Source of the DNA: Verrucomicrobiaceae bacterium
Lineage (GTDB): Bacteria > Verrucomicrobiota > Verrucomicrobiia > Verrucomicrobiales > Verrucomicrobiaceae
DNA: 34,226 nt
Reading direction: 5' to 3'
Assembly: GCA_947507875.1 (NCBI GenBank)
Contig: CANNQP010000040.1
Coordinates: 1-34,226, forward strand
Every line of letters starts with the position of its first letter. Position 1 is the stretch's first letter. Below the pieces are notes generated by a model, which had not been told where the DNA came from, searched no databases, and was given only the letters and a program-made list of their open reading frames with translations. Shown here piece by piece: positions 26,979 through 33,699 of the stretch. The translations under genes and the position numbers were made by a program.

Positions 26979-27860
26979 ATGTCCGTCTCTCAGCAGCCTG
27001 AGTACTTTTCAAAGCAGGTTCTTCGAACTCGGCGTTTTTTTATTGCTCCCCAACGCTCATCCCAACCGTCAACCTCCTCTGTGTCTTGGCAGCTCACCGC
27101 AGGAGGCTGCGAATGGTGCGCGCCAGATTTCATTATTGATCGACAAACCTTTCCCTACGCCGCTTTCGAGTTTGTGGCGCGAGGCACTGGCACCTTGTGC
27201 CTTGGGGGAAAGCGCCACGAGCTTTCCGCGGGCCATGCCTTTTTTTATTCACCTACCACTCCTCATGTGATCGAGTCTTCGTCCAATGATCCCTTGGTGA
27301 AGTACTTTTTTAATCTTTCCGGCACTAAAGCAGAAAAGCTTTTTTCAGACTTAGATCTTCCTTCGGGGACTCTTCTTCGTGTCTTGGATGCAGCACGCGT
27401 CACCATGCTGCTCGAAGAGGTGATCGATCACGCATTACGTTCCACTGCAACATCCATTCGCACGGCCATCCATGCGCTGCATTATGCCCTCTCCCTTTGT
27501 GCAGACTCAAGGCAGTTGCCGACGTTGAAGTACGAGCCTGGCTATTCCACCTACCTACGCTGTCGGGGCCATCTCCTCAGAAACTACCCCGTGATTCAGA
27601 GCATCGCTCAAGCGGCGACACACTGCCACATCACCGCTGCTTACATGACACGGTTATTCAAGCGCTACGACACGGAGACTCCTTTGGCTTGCCTCGTTCG
27701 ATTAAAAATGAGCCAAGCCCTGATCAAGTTACGACAGCCTGAGATGCAAGTGAAAGCCGTAGCCGCCGAGTTAGGCTACCAATCATCCGCTCACTTCTCC
27801 AGGGCATTCAAAGCCTGGAGCGGCATGGCACCGCAAGAGGCTCGGCTTCAAAAGGACTGA
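26979..27860 (+). CDS. AraC-family transcriptional regulator
   Basis: 293 aa. The N-terminal half (about 40-130) is a cupin-like sensing domain (FVARGTGTLCLGGKRHELSAGHAFFYSP). The C-terminal 100 residues hold two helix-turn-helix motifs of the AraC type (IQSIAQAATHCHITAAYMTRLFKRY and VKAVAAELGYQSSAHFSRAFKAWSGMAPQEAR). Proteins of this kind usually sense small sugars or related molecules and act near their own gene. The ligand is not deducible. AGGTGAG before the ATG is a fair ribosome-binding site. It runs right behind accD and converges on folE2, with 10 bases between the stops. Whether it controls accD is unknown. Confidence 0.93.
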   Translation: MSVSQQPEYFSKQVLRTRRFFIAPQRSSQPSTSSVSWQLTAGGCEWCAPDFIIDRQTFPYAAFEFVARGTGTLCLGGKRHELSAGHAFFYSPTTPHVIESSSNDPLVKYFFNLSGTKAEKLFSDLDLPSGTLLRVLDAARVTMLLEEVIDHALRSTATSIRTAIHALHYALSLCADSRQLPTLKYEPGYSTYLRCRGHLLRNYPVIQSIAQAATHCHITAAYMTRLFKRYDTETPLACLVRLKMSQALIKLRQPEMQVKAVAAELGYQSSAHFSRAFKAWSGMAPQEARLQKD

Positions 27861-27870
27861 TTTTTGGATC

Positions 27871-28665
27871 TTAGCTTTTACCAGTCTTTCGTTCGATCAC
27901 AGCCCAGGCGTTGTGATTGTGAATGGACTCGAAGTTCACCGCTTCCACTCGATACCATTTGATGAGTTTATGGCTTCCCGCCTTTAAGGCGATATTGCGC
28001 ACCAGATCTTCCACAAAAACCGGATTATCGTAAGCACGCTCCGTGACGGCTTTTTCATCGGGGCGCTTGAGAACGCTAAACAGCTCGCAGCTCGCGCTCG
28101 ATTCGACCAACTCCACTAAATCTTCGATCCAAATCGGCTGACGGAACCGCACCGACAAGCTAACGAGTCCTCTTTGGTTGTGCGCTCCACGCTCACTGAT
28201 TGCTTTCGAGCAGGGGCAAAGCGTAGTCACAGGCACTTCAATCGTGACCACATAATCCATTTTGTCACCCTCTGCATTGACCTCAAAAACGACTCCATAA
28301 TCAAGTAGGCCTTCCGCTTTAGTGACGGGAGCATATTTGGCGCGAAAATAAGGAAACCTCATTTCGACATAAGCCTTTTCGGCGTGCAGCTTCGCCATGA
28401 GTTCTTGAGGGATCGCCGCGATGCTAGCGACTGTTAATTCGCGTCCATGCGCATGCAAAACCTCCAAAAAGCGGCTCATGTGAGTGCCTTTGAAGTGATG
28501 TGGCAAATCAACGGCCATATTGACTGTCGCCACGGTGTGCTGAGTGCTTTGATCACGATCTCGGATGCGCAGGGGAAAACGCACATCTTTGACACCAACT
28601 CGGTCGATCGAAAGACGGCGCTCATCACGCTCGCTTTGGGTATCTTTCAGCTTGGACACGGCCAT
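27871..28665 (-). CDS. folE2: GTP cyclohydrolase FolE2 (type IB)
   Basis: 264 aa. It converts GTP to 7,8-dihydroneopterin triphosphate, the entry to folate, and is the metal-flexible replacement for zinc-dependent FolE. Diagnostic FolE2 blocks are KGTHMSRF (59-66), VTTLCPCSKAISERGAHNQRG (Cys150 and Cys152, His162 spaced like the known metal ligands), AYDNPVFVEDLVR and the C-terminal VNFESIHNHNAWA. Many bacteria that own both enzymes express FolE2 when zinc is scarce. It sits downstream of rpmG and rpsR on the same strand. A hairpin with a U-run ends only 23 bases before its ATG, so its promoter must overlap that hairpin or it depends on read-through. Confidence 0.95.
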   Translation of the reverse strand: MAVSKLKDTQSERDERRLSIDRVGVKDVRFPLRIRDRDQSTQHTVATVNMAVDLPHHFKGTHMSRFLEVLHAHGRELTVASIAAIPQELMAKLHAEKAYVEMRFPYFRAKYAPVTKAEGLLDYGVVFEVNAEGDKMDYVVTIEVPVTTLCPCSKAISERGAHNQRGLVSLSVRFRQPIWIEDLVELVESSASCELFSVLKRPDEKAVTERAYDNPVFVEDLVRNIALKAGSHKLIKWYRVEAVNFESIHNHNAWAVIERKTGKS

Positions 28666-28687
28666 GAAATGTAAAGGTAATGAGGGA

Positions 28688-28723
28688 TAAAAAATCCCGC
28701 TGAAGCTTTCGCCACAGCGGGAA
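28688..28723 (-). terminator. Intrinsic terminator or attenuator between rpsR and folE2
   Basis: On the minus strand CCCGCTG and CAGCGGG form a stem (arms 28722-28715 and 28702-28695), extended by GGC/GCT around a GAAA tetraloop, followed by ATTTTTT (28694-28688). This is a good rho-independent signal for transcripts coming from rpsR. Because folE2 starts at 28665, it may attenuate rather than end the operon. Confidence 0.85.
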
Positions 28724-28763
28724 AAATAACATCAAAGACGAAAACGAAAGCGCAGAACTCCGA

Positions 28764-29003
28764 TCAAGGCAGAAGGTTCACCGCTCTCGCACGTTTAACT
28801 TCGGTGGAAACTTTGCGGTGAAGCCAAGCTGGAAGTCCTGTCACGCGGCGTGGCTGAAGTTTTCCTGTTTCCGTCAAGAAACGCTGAAGAATATCAGGAT
28901 TGCTGTAAGTAAGCTTCTCAAGCGGGATGTCCGCACGACGCCGTGGCATACGGCGATTGTTTTTGCGAAGGGAGATGAGCCTCTCGGTAGTCTTGGGTTG
29001 CAT
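28764..29003 (-). CDS. rpsR: 30S ribosomal protein S18, cysteine-free form
   Basis: 79 aa. S18 binds S6 on the platform of the small subunit. The C-terminal core is clear: LTYSNPDILQRFLTETGKLQPRRVTGLPAWLHRKVSTEVKRARAVNLLP, matching the LKxYITESGKIxPxRITG and IKRARxLxLLP blocks of other S18 proteins. The N-terminal CxxC-like positions of zinc-binding S18 are absent and the protein has no cysteine at all. It starts 29 bases after rpmG, so the two are probably cotranscribed, and a terminator-like hairpin follows. It could be the housekeeping copy or a zinc-independent second copy. Confidence 0.93.
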   Translation of the reverse strand: MQPKTTERLISLRKNNRRMPRRRADIPLEKLTYSNPDILQRFLTETGKLQPRRVTGLPAWLHRKVSTEVKRARAVNLLP

Positions 29004-29032
29004 GGTATCTTAAGATCAGTAGTGCCTGAGAA

Positions 29033-29206
29033 TCAGCGAATCTCGCGGTGCAGTGTGCGGCGCTTGAGGAAGGGATTGAACTTCACTTTCTCCAGACGGC
29101 CAGGAGTCTGAGGACTCTTTTTGTTGCGTGTGCTCACATAGCGAGATGTGGGCTTGCCTTCGGCTTTGGCCTCAGTGCATTCAAGGATGATAATTTCTCT
29201 CGGCAT
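29033..29206 (-). CDS. rpmG: 50S ribosomal protein L33, zinc-ligand-poor form
   Basis: 57 aa (MPREIIILECTEAKAEGK... to RRTLHREIR). The L33 framework is plain: LECTE near the start, RYVSTRNKK, then RLEKVKFNPFLKRRTLHRE. In zinc-binding L33 the first pair is ECTECK and the second YCPFCKKHT. Here only the first cysteine (Cys10) remains, replaced elsewhere by Ala and by Asn/Leu in FNPFLKR. It therefore cannot hold zinc in the normal way, and the leftover cysteine suggests descent from a zinc-binding ancestor. It is encoded between the DksA-like gene and rpsR. Confidence 0.93.
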   Translation of the reverse strand: MPREIIILECTEAKAEGKPTSRYVSTRNKKSPQTPGRLEKVKFNPFLKRRTLHREIR

Positions 29207-29229
29207 AAAAAACGGGGCGTGAGGCTAGG

Positions 29230-30399
29230 TTATTCTTTCCCGAAGTCAAGGGACTCATTTGCAGCCTGCTTTGATTTCGACGAGCTTGAGCTTTCGGTGG
29301 CATCATCATCATCGTCATCGTCGTCAGCATCAGCGGATTCATCGAGACCGAAAAGTGAGCGAACGGGACGAGTCCAGCGCCCCCCGCGTTGTTCACTTTC
29401 GATTCGCGCTTGGCTGGTGACGGTGAAACGAGTGAAAGGCAACGCCTCCAAGCGCTCCTCAGGGATGAGATCTCCAGACATTTCACAAATGCCGTAAGTC
29501 CCCTGCTCGATACGCTTCAGCGCTTCATTGATTTCGTAAATGGCGTCCTGTTCCTTAGCGAGCAGACTTAACGCGAAATCGCGATCATAAGCATCACTGC
29601 CAGCATCAGCTTGATGCATTCCGAAGGCGGATTCATTGCTATCAGAATTACGCAGATTCTCATTGGTTACGCCTTCTGCCGCACTCAGGTAAACATCTCG
29701 CAGCTCGATGAGGCGCTGCTTTTGCTTCTTGAGAAAAGCGGCAGGAAGAACTGGCTTCTTGGGTGGGCTATCCAACGTGATTCCATCTTCGAGGGCACTA
29801 GGGGCTCGACGGTTCACGAAGGGCACTTTGACATTAGCCACTGGGGCTTTCTTCACCGGTGCAGAGGTCTTTTCGGGCTTCGTTGCCGCAGGCTTGACTA
29901 CCTCAGGTTTCGCTGCTGCGGGCTTGGCTGCCGCCGGTTTCGCTGCTGCGGGCTTGGCTGCCGCCGGTTTTGCTGCTGCGGGCTTGGCTGCCGCCGATTT
30001 CGGTGCTGCGGGCTTGGCTGCCGCCGATTTCGGTGCTGCGGGCTTGGCTGCCACCGGTTTCGCTGCTGCGGACTTGGCTGCCACCGGTTTCGCTGCTGCG
30101 GACTTGGCTGCCGCCGGTTTCGCTGCTGCGGGCTTGGCTGCGACTTTTGAAGCAATCGCTTTCGTTTTGGCAGGAGCCGCTGGCGCTGGTTGGGCCTTGG
30201 CTGATTTTTTCGCAACAGGCACCGCTTTCTTGGCAGGAGTTTTCACCACCTTCACGGGAGCGGGTTTGGATTTGGCTGCGGGCTTAGCCTTCACGGTGGG
30301 CTTAGCTGCTTTTGCCACCGATTTGGTTGCAGTTTTAGCTGGAGCCTTTTTGACAGGCTTGGGTGGAGCCTTGGAGGCAGGTTTCTTTTTCGAGGGCAT
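29230..30399 (-). CDS. DksA/TraR-like protein with histone H1-like N-terminal tail
   Basis: 389 aa. Residues 1-200 are Lys/Ala/Pro-rich and repetitive (KPAAAKPAAA decapeptides), resembling linker-histone tails. Residues about 214-345 match DksA: a coiled-coil arm (KQKQRLIELRDVYLSAAEG, SLLAKEQDAIYEINEALKRIEQGTYG) with DAYD near the expected tip, then the degenerate zinc-finger region. Relative to E. coli DksA, Cys305 is kept but the other three ligands are Ser308, Thr326 and Ser329, so zinc is probably not bound. The C-terminus (about 350-375) has a run of eight aspartates and a Ser run. DksA proteins enter the RNA polymerase secondary channel and, with ppGpp, adjust promoters. The basic tail could add DNA binding (inference). 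It heads the rpmG-rpsR-folE2 gene line. Confidence 0.85.
   Translation of the reverse strand: MPSKKKPASKAPPKPVKKAPAKTATKSVAKAAKPTVKAKPAAKSKPAPVKVVKTPAKKAVPVAKKSAKAQPAPAAPAKTKAIASKVAAKPAAAKPAAAKSAAAKPVAAKSAAAKPVAAKPAAPKSAAAKPAAPKSAAAKPAAAKPAAAKPAAAKPAAAKPAAAKPEVVKPAATKPEKTSAPVKKAPVANVKVPFVNRRAPSALEDGITLDSPPKKPVLPAAFLKKQKQRLIELRDVYLSAAEGVTNENLRNSDSNESAFGMHQADAGSDAYDRDFALSLLAKEQDAIYEINEALKRIEQGTYGICEMSGDLIPEERLEALPFTRFTVTSQARIESEQRGGRWTRPVRSLFGLDESADADDDDDDDDATESSSSSKSKQAANESLDFGKE
29911..30140 (-). repeat. 30-bp in-frame tandem repeat encoding an Ala/Lys/Pro decapeptide
   Basis: Seven full copies plus a partial one of a 30-bp unit (plus-strand form CGCTGCTGCGGGCTTGGCTG followed by CCGCCGGTTT), with a few substitutions between copies. 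The repeats encode the Ala/Lys/Pro-rich tail of the DksA-like protein. Copies vary at the same few positions, indicating expansion by unequal exchange or slippage. Confidence 0.95.
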
Positions 30400-30649
30400 G
30401 GCTCGGGGTGGCGCAGGTTAGCAGTGACTTAGCGTAAAAGGATTTTTCTCCGCAAGAATGCGAAGGGGCGCGATTTTGGCTTGGTTCAAAAGGATGGCAA
30501 ACGGAAATCCATGGGACTGCTCGGGCATTTGTAAGTGAATTTTGCTGTTGAACGCTCCCACCCCACTGCTGGTATGTGTGTATCCAGCACGCAAGTTTTA
30601 TTATCGGTCCATCCCTTGCGGGAAACATCGCGACCAAGAGCAAGGTCGT

Positions 30650-31510
30650 TCATTTCGACGGAAGACGACTGAAGAAGCCATATTGAGGACTGAAAATGTA
30701 GGCGAGCAGGAAGAGTCCACCTAAAACCAGAATAATCGTAGAGCTGACGGACCAGCCGAGTGGATAACTGAGAAAAAAGGCGGCCACTGAGCCAAGGCCT
30801 CCAATGATCCCACCTCCCCAAAAAAGCATGCGGGTATTGTTGGTTAGCAAATAAACAGTCGCCGCGGGAGCTACCATAAGACCGACACTCAGGATACAAC
30901 CAACTGCTTGCAGCGATGAAATCAGAACCAAAATGGTGATGGCAAAAGTCGCATAGTTTAAGAAGCGAACGGGAACACCCAGGCTAGCGGCGATGTTTGG
31001 CTCAAATAAATAAATAAGCAAAGGGCGCTGCAGAGCCGTCAATCCAAGCACCGCGATTGCGCTAATGGCAAAAGCAATCCAGAGGTCACTATCCGCCATG
31101 CCGACGATGCTTCCAAAGAGCCACTCATCGAGCTTTTGGCGAACATTCAACTGGGTCAAAATTAGATAACCACCGGCAAAAGCTGTGGTGTAGAGAATAC
31201 CCATGGAGGTATCTTGATCGAGCCGCGAAGTGCGTGACAAAAAAATCGACCCCAGGCCGACCAGTAGAGCCGCAAAAACTGCACCAGCTAGGGCGCTCCA
31301 CTGGGTAAGCCCCACTAGCAAAACCGCAAGAGCGATGCCGGGCAGAAGTGCATGCGATAAAGTGCCGATCTTGAGCGCACTTTTGCGCAACACCACAAAG
31401 GCACTGACAAACCCATTGGCGAATCCGATCATCAAACAGGCCAACAAGGCGCGTCGAGCGATTGGCTCTGCCAGGAAGTCAGCGAGAGATGGTAAATCGT
31501 TGGAAATCAT
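30650..31510 (-). CDS. Metal ABC transporter permease (ABC-3 family, Zn/Mn/Fe)
   Basis: 286-aa membrane protein with about eight or nine hydrophobic helices. It shows the ABC-3 (ZnuB/MntB/TroC) pattern: GFVSAFVVLRKSALKIGTLSHALLPGIALA near the start, then STLDQD-like SRLDQDTSMGILYTTAFAGG, LFEPNIAASLGVPVRFLNY and LQAVGCILSVGLMVAPAATVYLLT. By family it imports a divalent metal such as zinc, manganese or iron. The metal cannot be read from sequence. It is the last gene of a compact minus-strand cassette, 11 bases after the HAD gene. No clear terminator follows, and the 250 bases up to the DksA-like gene hold no gene I can support. Confidence 0.93.
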   Translation of the reverse strand: MISNDLPSLADFLAEPIARRALLACLMIGFANGFVSAFVVLRKSALKIGTLSHALLPGIALAVLLVGLTQWSALAGAVFAALLVGLGSIFLSRTSRLDQDTSMGILYTTAFAGGYLILTQLNVRQKLDEWLFGSIVGMADSDLWIAFAISAIAVLGLTALQRPLLIYLFEPNIAASLGVPVRFLNYATFAITILVLISSLQAVGCILSVGLMVAPAATVYLLTNNTRMLFWGGGIIGGLGSVAAFFLSYPLGWSVSSTIILVLGGLFLLAYIFSPQYGFFSRLPSK

Positions 31511-31521
31511 AATTTAAAACA

Positions 31522-32226
31522 TCAAAACGACGAGGACCGTAAATCCAGAGACTTAGCCAGGGCGAGAAGATCACTCTCTGGACGCTTGACATGCCAGGAG
31601 CAAAACCCTGCTGCGTTTGCCCCCATCACATCAGCCTCAGCTTCATCGCCTACATGGAGGCAGGCAGAAGGTGGCACCCCAGCCATCTTCGCTGCTGCCA
31701 AAAAAATACCTTGGTGAGGCTTCGCATAACCGGCTTGGCTCGAACTGATCACCCCCTCGAAATAATCTGCAATCTGCAGAGCTTTCAAAAGAGTCAGTAG
31801 TCTGTCATCGAAATTCGAAAGAACGAATAGACGGAAACGCTTCAGCTGGTTCAGCGCGGGCAACGTGTCGGGGTAAAGAAACCACGCATCAGCCGTCTCG
31901 TAGTGTTGGTAAAGTCTCTCAAAAAGAGGATCAAACACATCCGCAGGCACAGGCCGTCCACAAGCCCTCTCAAAGGTCTGATTGACCAGAGTCATCCACC
32001 ATCCTTTTTCTGCGTCGATAGGCGGCACACCTTCGTTTTGCGGTTGTGGATTGGCTTTCCATGCGCGGCGAAAGGCTGTGTTCAAAGCCTCCGATTCTGC
32101 ATGAATGCCGTGCTGCGCGGCAAAACGGGCATAGGTTTGCCCCACGGGTTCAGAAAGGCCCATCAGCGTGCCTGCGGCATCCCAAAAAATGGCTTTCAGA
32201 TTTTCGGCGGGAGTGGAAACAGTCAT
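31522..32226 (-). CDS. HAD-superfamily hydrolase lacking the second motif-I aspartate
   Basis: 234 aa. HAD motif I reads FWDAAGTL (Asp16 nucleophile, Ala18 where phosphatases have the general-acid Asp). Motif II is in LFVLSNFDDR, motif III Lys in YAKPHQGIF, and motif IV GDEAEADVMGANAAG. The helical cap between 25 and 110 makes it subfamily IA, similar to DREG-2/HDHD3-like or L-2-haloacid dehalogenase-like proteins. The missing second Asp recalls haloacid dehalogenases (DAYGT) and phosphonatases (DxAGT), so simple phosphatase activity is not assured. Its ATG overlaps the stop of the ABC ATPase gene (ATGA), and the permease gene follows at 11 bases, so it is translationally tied to the metal transporter. 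Confidence 0.88.
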   Translation of the reverse strand: MTVSTPAENLKAIFWDAAGTLMGLSEPVGQTYARFAAQHGIHAESEALNTAFRRAWKANPQPQNEGVPPIDAEKGWWMTLVNQTFERACGRPVPADVFDPLFERLYQHYETADAWFLYPDTLPALNQLKRFRLFVLSNFDDRLLTLLKALQIADYFEGVISSSQAGYAKPHQGIFLAAAKMAGVPPSACLHVGDEAEADVMGANAAGFCSWHVKRPESDLLALAKSLDLRSSSF

Positions 32227-33014
32227 GGGATCTGAGACTTGGGATGTTCCGAGCTCCCGTAGGCCAGCTCCACCTTGGACGGAGTGAAGGCCTCCTCGAC
32301 CGGGCCAAAAGCCACTTGGCTCTTTTTGATCAAAAGAACGTCGTCATAGTAACCCTTCACGGTTTGGAGATCGTGGTGACTGGCGATTAGCAGCCTGCCT
32401 TCCGCCGTCAATTCTCTGAAAAGGCGGCTTAGATTGTCCTGAGCCGGTTTATCCAGCCCTGTGAAGGGCTCATCTAGCAAAAGAACATGAGCCTCCTGCG
32501 CGAGAGCGCGGGCAATGAATGCGCGCTGCTGCTGTCCCCCGGAAAGGGCACTGATCTGGCGCTCTTGCAAATCGGTCAATTCCATCGCGTCTAGAGCTCG
32601 TTCAACGATCTCCGCATCGTGCCGCGAATAAGCACGCCACCAACCTAGATTCGGGTATCGCCCCATTTCAACAAGTCCCCTCACCGTGATGGGAAACTGC
32701 CAATCGACCTCACCTCGCTGGGGTAGATAAGCGATCTCATGGCTACTTTTCGCTAAAGGACTGTCTCGCCAGCGCAAGCTACCACTTTTCAAAGGAAGCA
32801 AACCAGCCAAAGCCTTCAACAACGTGCTTTTGCCTGCACCATTGGGACCGATGAGGGCGATGCTACGACCACATGAAGCACGGAAGGAAATATCATCCAA
32901 GGCCAAAACCTCACGATAACTCACTCGCAAATGACTAACCTCCAGCTGGTGCTGGTGTTCATGGTGGCATCCAGCCCCCCAGCAAACGTGATCTTTTGAA
33001 TTCGAGGTAGGCAT
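32223..33014 (-). CDS. Metal ABC transporter ATP-binding protein with His/Cys-rich N-terminus
   Basis: 263 aa from the ATG that overlaps the upstream stop as TGATG (in-frame GTG and TTG lie just before it). Walker A GPNGAGKST, Q-loop YLPQRGEVDW, signature LSGGQQQR, Walker B VLLLDEP and the switch His in ASHHD are all intact. The YLPQR..DWxFPITV phrase and the GRYPNLGWWR segment are typical of Zn/Mn transporter ATPases. Residues 9-22 (HVCWGAGCHHEHQH) form a His/Cys cluster ahead of the fold that could bind the transported metal (inference). It powers the permease two genes downstream. No periplasmic metal-binding protein gene is seen in the cassette. Confidence 0.93.
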   Translation of the reverse strand: MPTSNSKDHVCWGAGCHHEHQHQLEVSHLRVSYREVLALDDISFRASCGRSIALIGPNGAGKSTLLKALAGLLPLKSGSLRWRDSPLAKSSHEIAYLPQRGEVDWQFPITVRGLVEMGRYPNLGWWRAYSRHDAEIVERALDAMELTDLQERQISALSGGQQQRAFIARALAQEAHVLLLDEPFTGLDKPAQDNLSRLFRELTAEGRLLIASHHDLQTVKGYYDDVLLIKKSQVAFGPVEEAFTPSKVELAYGSSEHPKSQIP

Positions 33015-33499
33015 CACCAAATAAATGTCAGGATTTCGCTCAAATCAGCACCGCGAGACCAAACCGTCTCTCGGCGAGCCTCACGACCATCGGGTTCGAT
33101 TTCGACCGTCAAGGCAGTGTCAGGTGTATTCTCTGGCCAAATGGCTTCAAGACTCAATTCATTGCCTTCTTGCCGAATCAGGAGCTGCGACTCGACCTCA
33201 AGAGGGGACGCTGATAGATCGGGCTGAATCAGCAGCTCCCTCGCGGCGTCTTTTAAGCTGATTTTCAGCGGTTTGTGCGCGTAGCGAACCCTTACTAGAA
33301 CAGCCGTCTTTTGACCTTCGGCCGAAGGGCTGGATGAAGCACTCGGAACCTCATCAGGGGAATCGTTTTTGGATTGCGCAGACCGTTCATCCCCGCCGTG
33401 AGTCGAGACAGCCTGACCCGTCAACTGCACCAAGGGGATGGCCAAAAGGCCAAAGAGCAAGCCAAGCAGGAAAATCTGGATGGGAGGAAAACCGCGCAT
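33014..33499 (-). CDS. Small membrane-anchored protein, first gene of the metal ABC cassette
   Basis: 161 aa from the ATG giving MRGFPPIQIFLLG; a 36-residue upstream extension is unlikely. One helix (about 7-25) anchors the protein. A Ser/Asp-rich linker (33-62) is followed by a predicted beta-rich domain (TAVLVRVRYAHKPLKISLKD, LTVEIEPDGREARRETVWSRG) that would be periplasmic if the N-terminus stays inside. I do not recognise the family. It lies where a solute-binding protein is often encoded, but it is too short and lacks the ZnuA metal-site histidines. Its stop overlaps the ATPase start, so it probably belongs functionally with the transporter. Confidence 0.75.
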   Translation of the reverse strand: MRGFPPIQIFLLGLLFGLLAIPLVQLTGQAVSTHGGDERSAQSKNDSPDEVPSASSSPSAEGQKTAVLVRVRYAHKPLKISLKDAARELLIQPDLSASPLEVESQLLIRQEGNELSLEAIWPENTPDTALTVEIEPDGREARRETVWSRGADLSEILTFIW

Positions 33500-33699
33500 T
33501 TTGCAACAACTCGGGGAGACTGAGATCAACGTCAACTCTTCGCAAAGCACGCAGGTGGGGTGACTCGCCAAGCCACAACGCACTTCCGGACAAAAACCGT
33601 CCAACACAGCTGACGAACATCAAAAATGCATCCGAGCAGAAATATTCTTGCCTTGTTCCGCTGAATTCCGATTTATCGCAGCCGTTCCAGATTGCCCCC

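Noticed and set aside
29911..30140. Regular 30-bp repeats resembling a CRISPR array
   Set aside because: There are no spacers between units and the whole tract is in frame in a coding gene.
29708..30421. 237-codon plus-strand frame rich in Ala/Gly/Phe
   Set aside because: Complement of the Lys/Ala/Pro repeat of the DksA-like gene; it looks membrane-like only because of the repeat.
30400..30649. 250-base gap searched for a small gene, Zur/Fur box or ncRNA
   Set aside because: No palindrome resembling a metal-regulator operator, no clear terminator and no convincing short reading frame were found.
33500..33699. Metal-regulator operator in the divergent region before the ABC cassette
   Set aside because: Only an imperfect AGAAATATTCT element is visible, too short and unlike known Zur or MntR sites.
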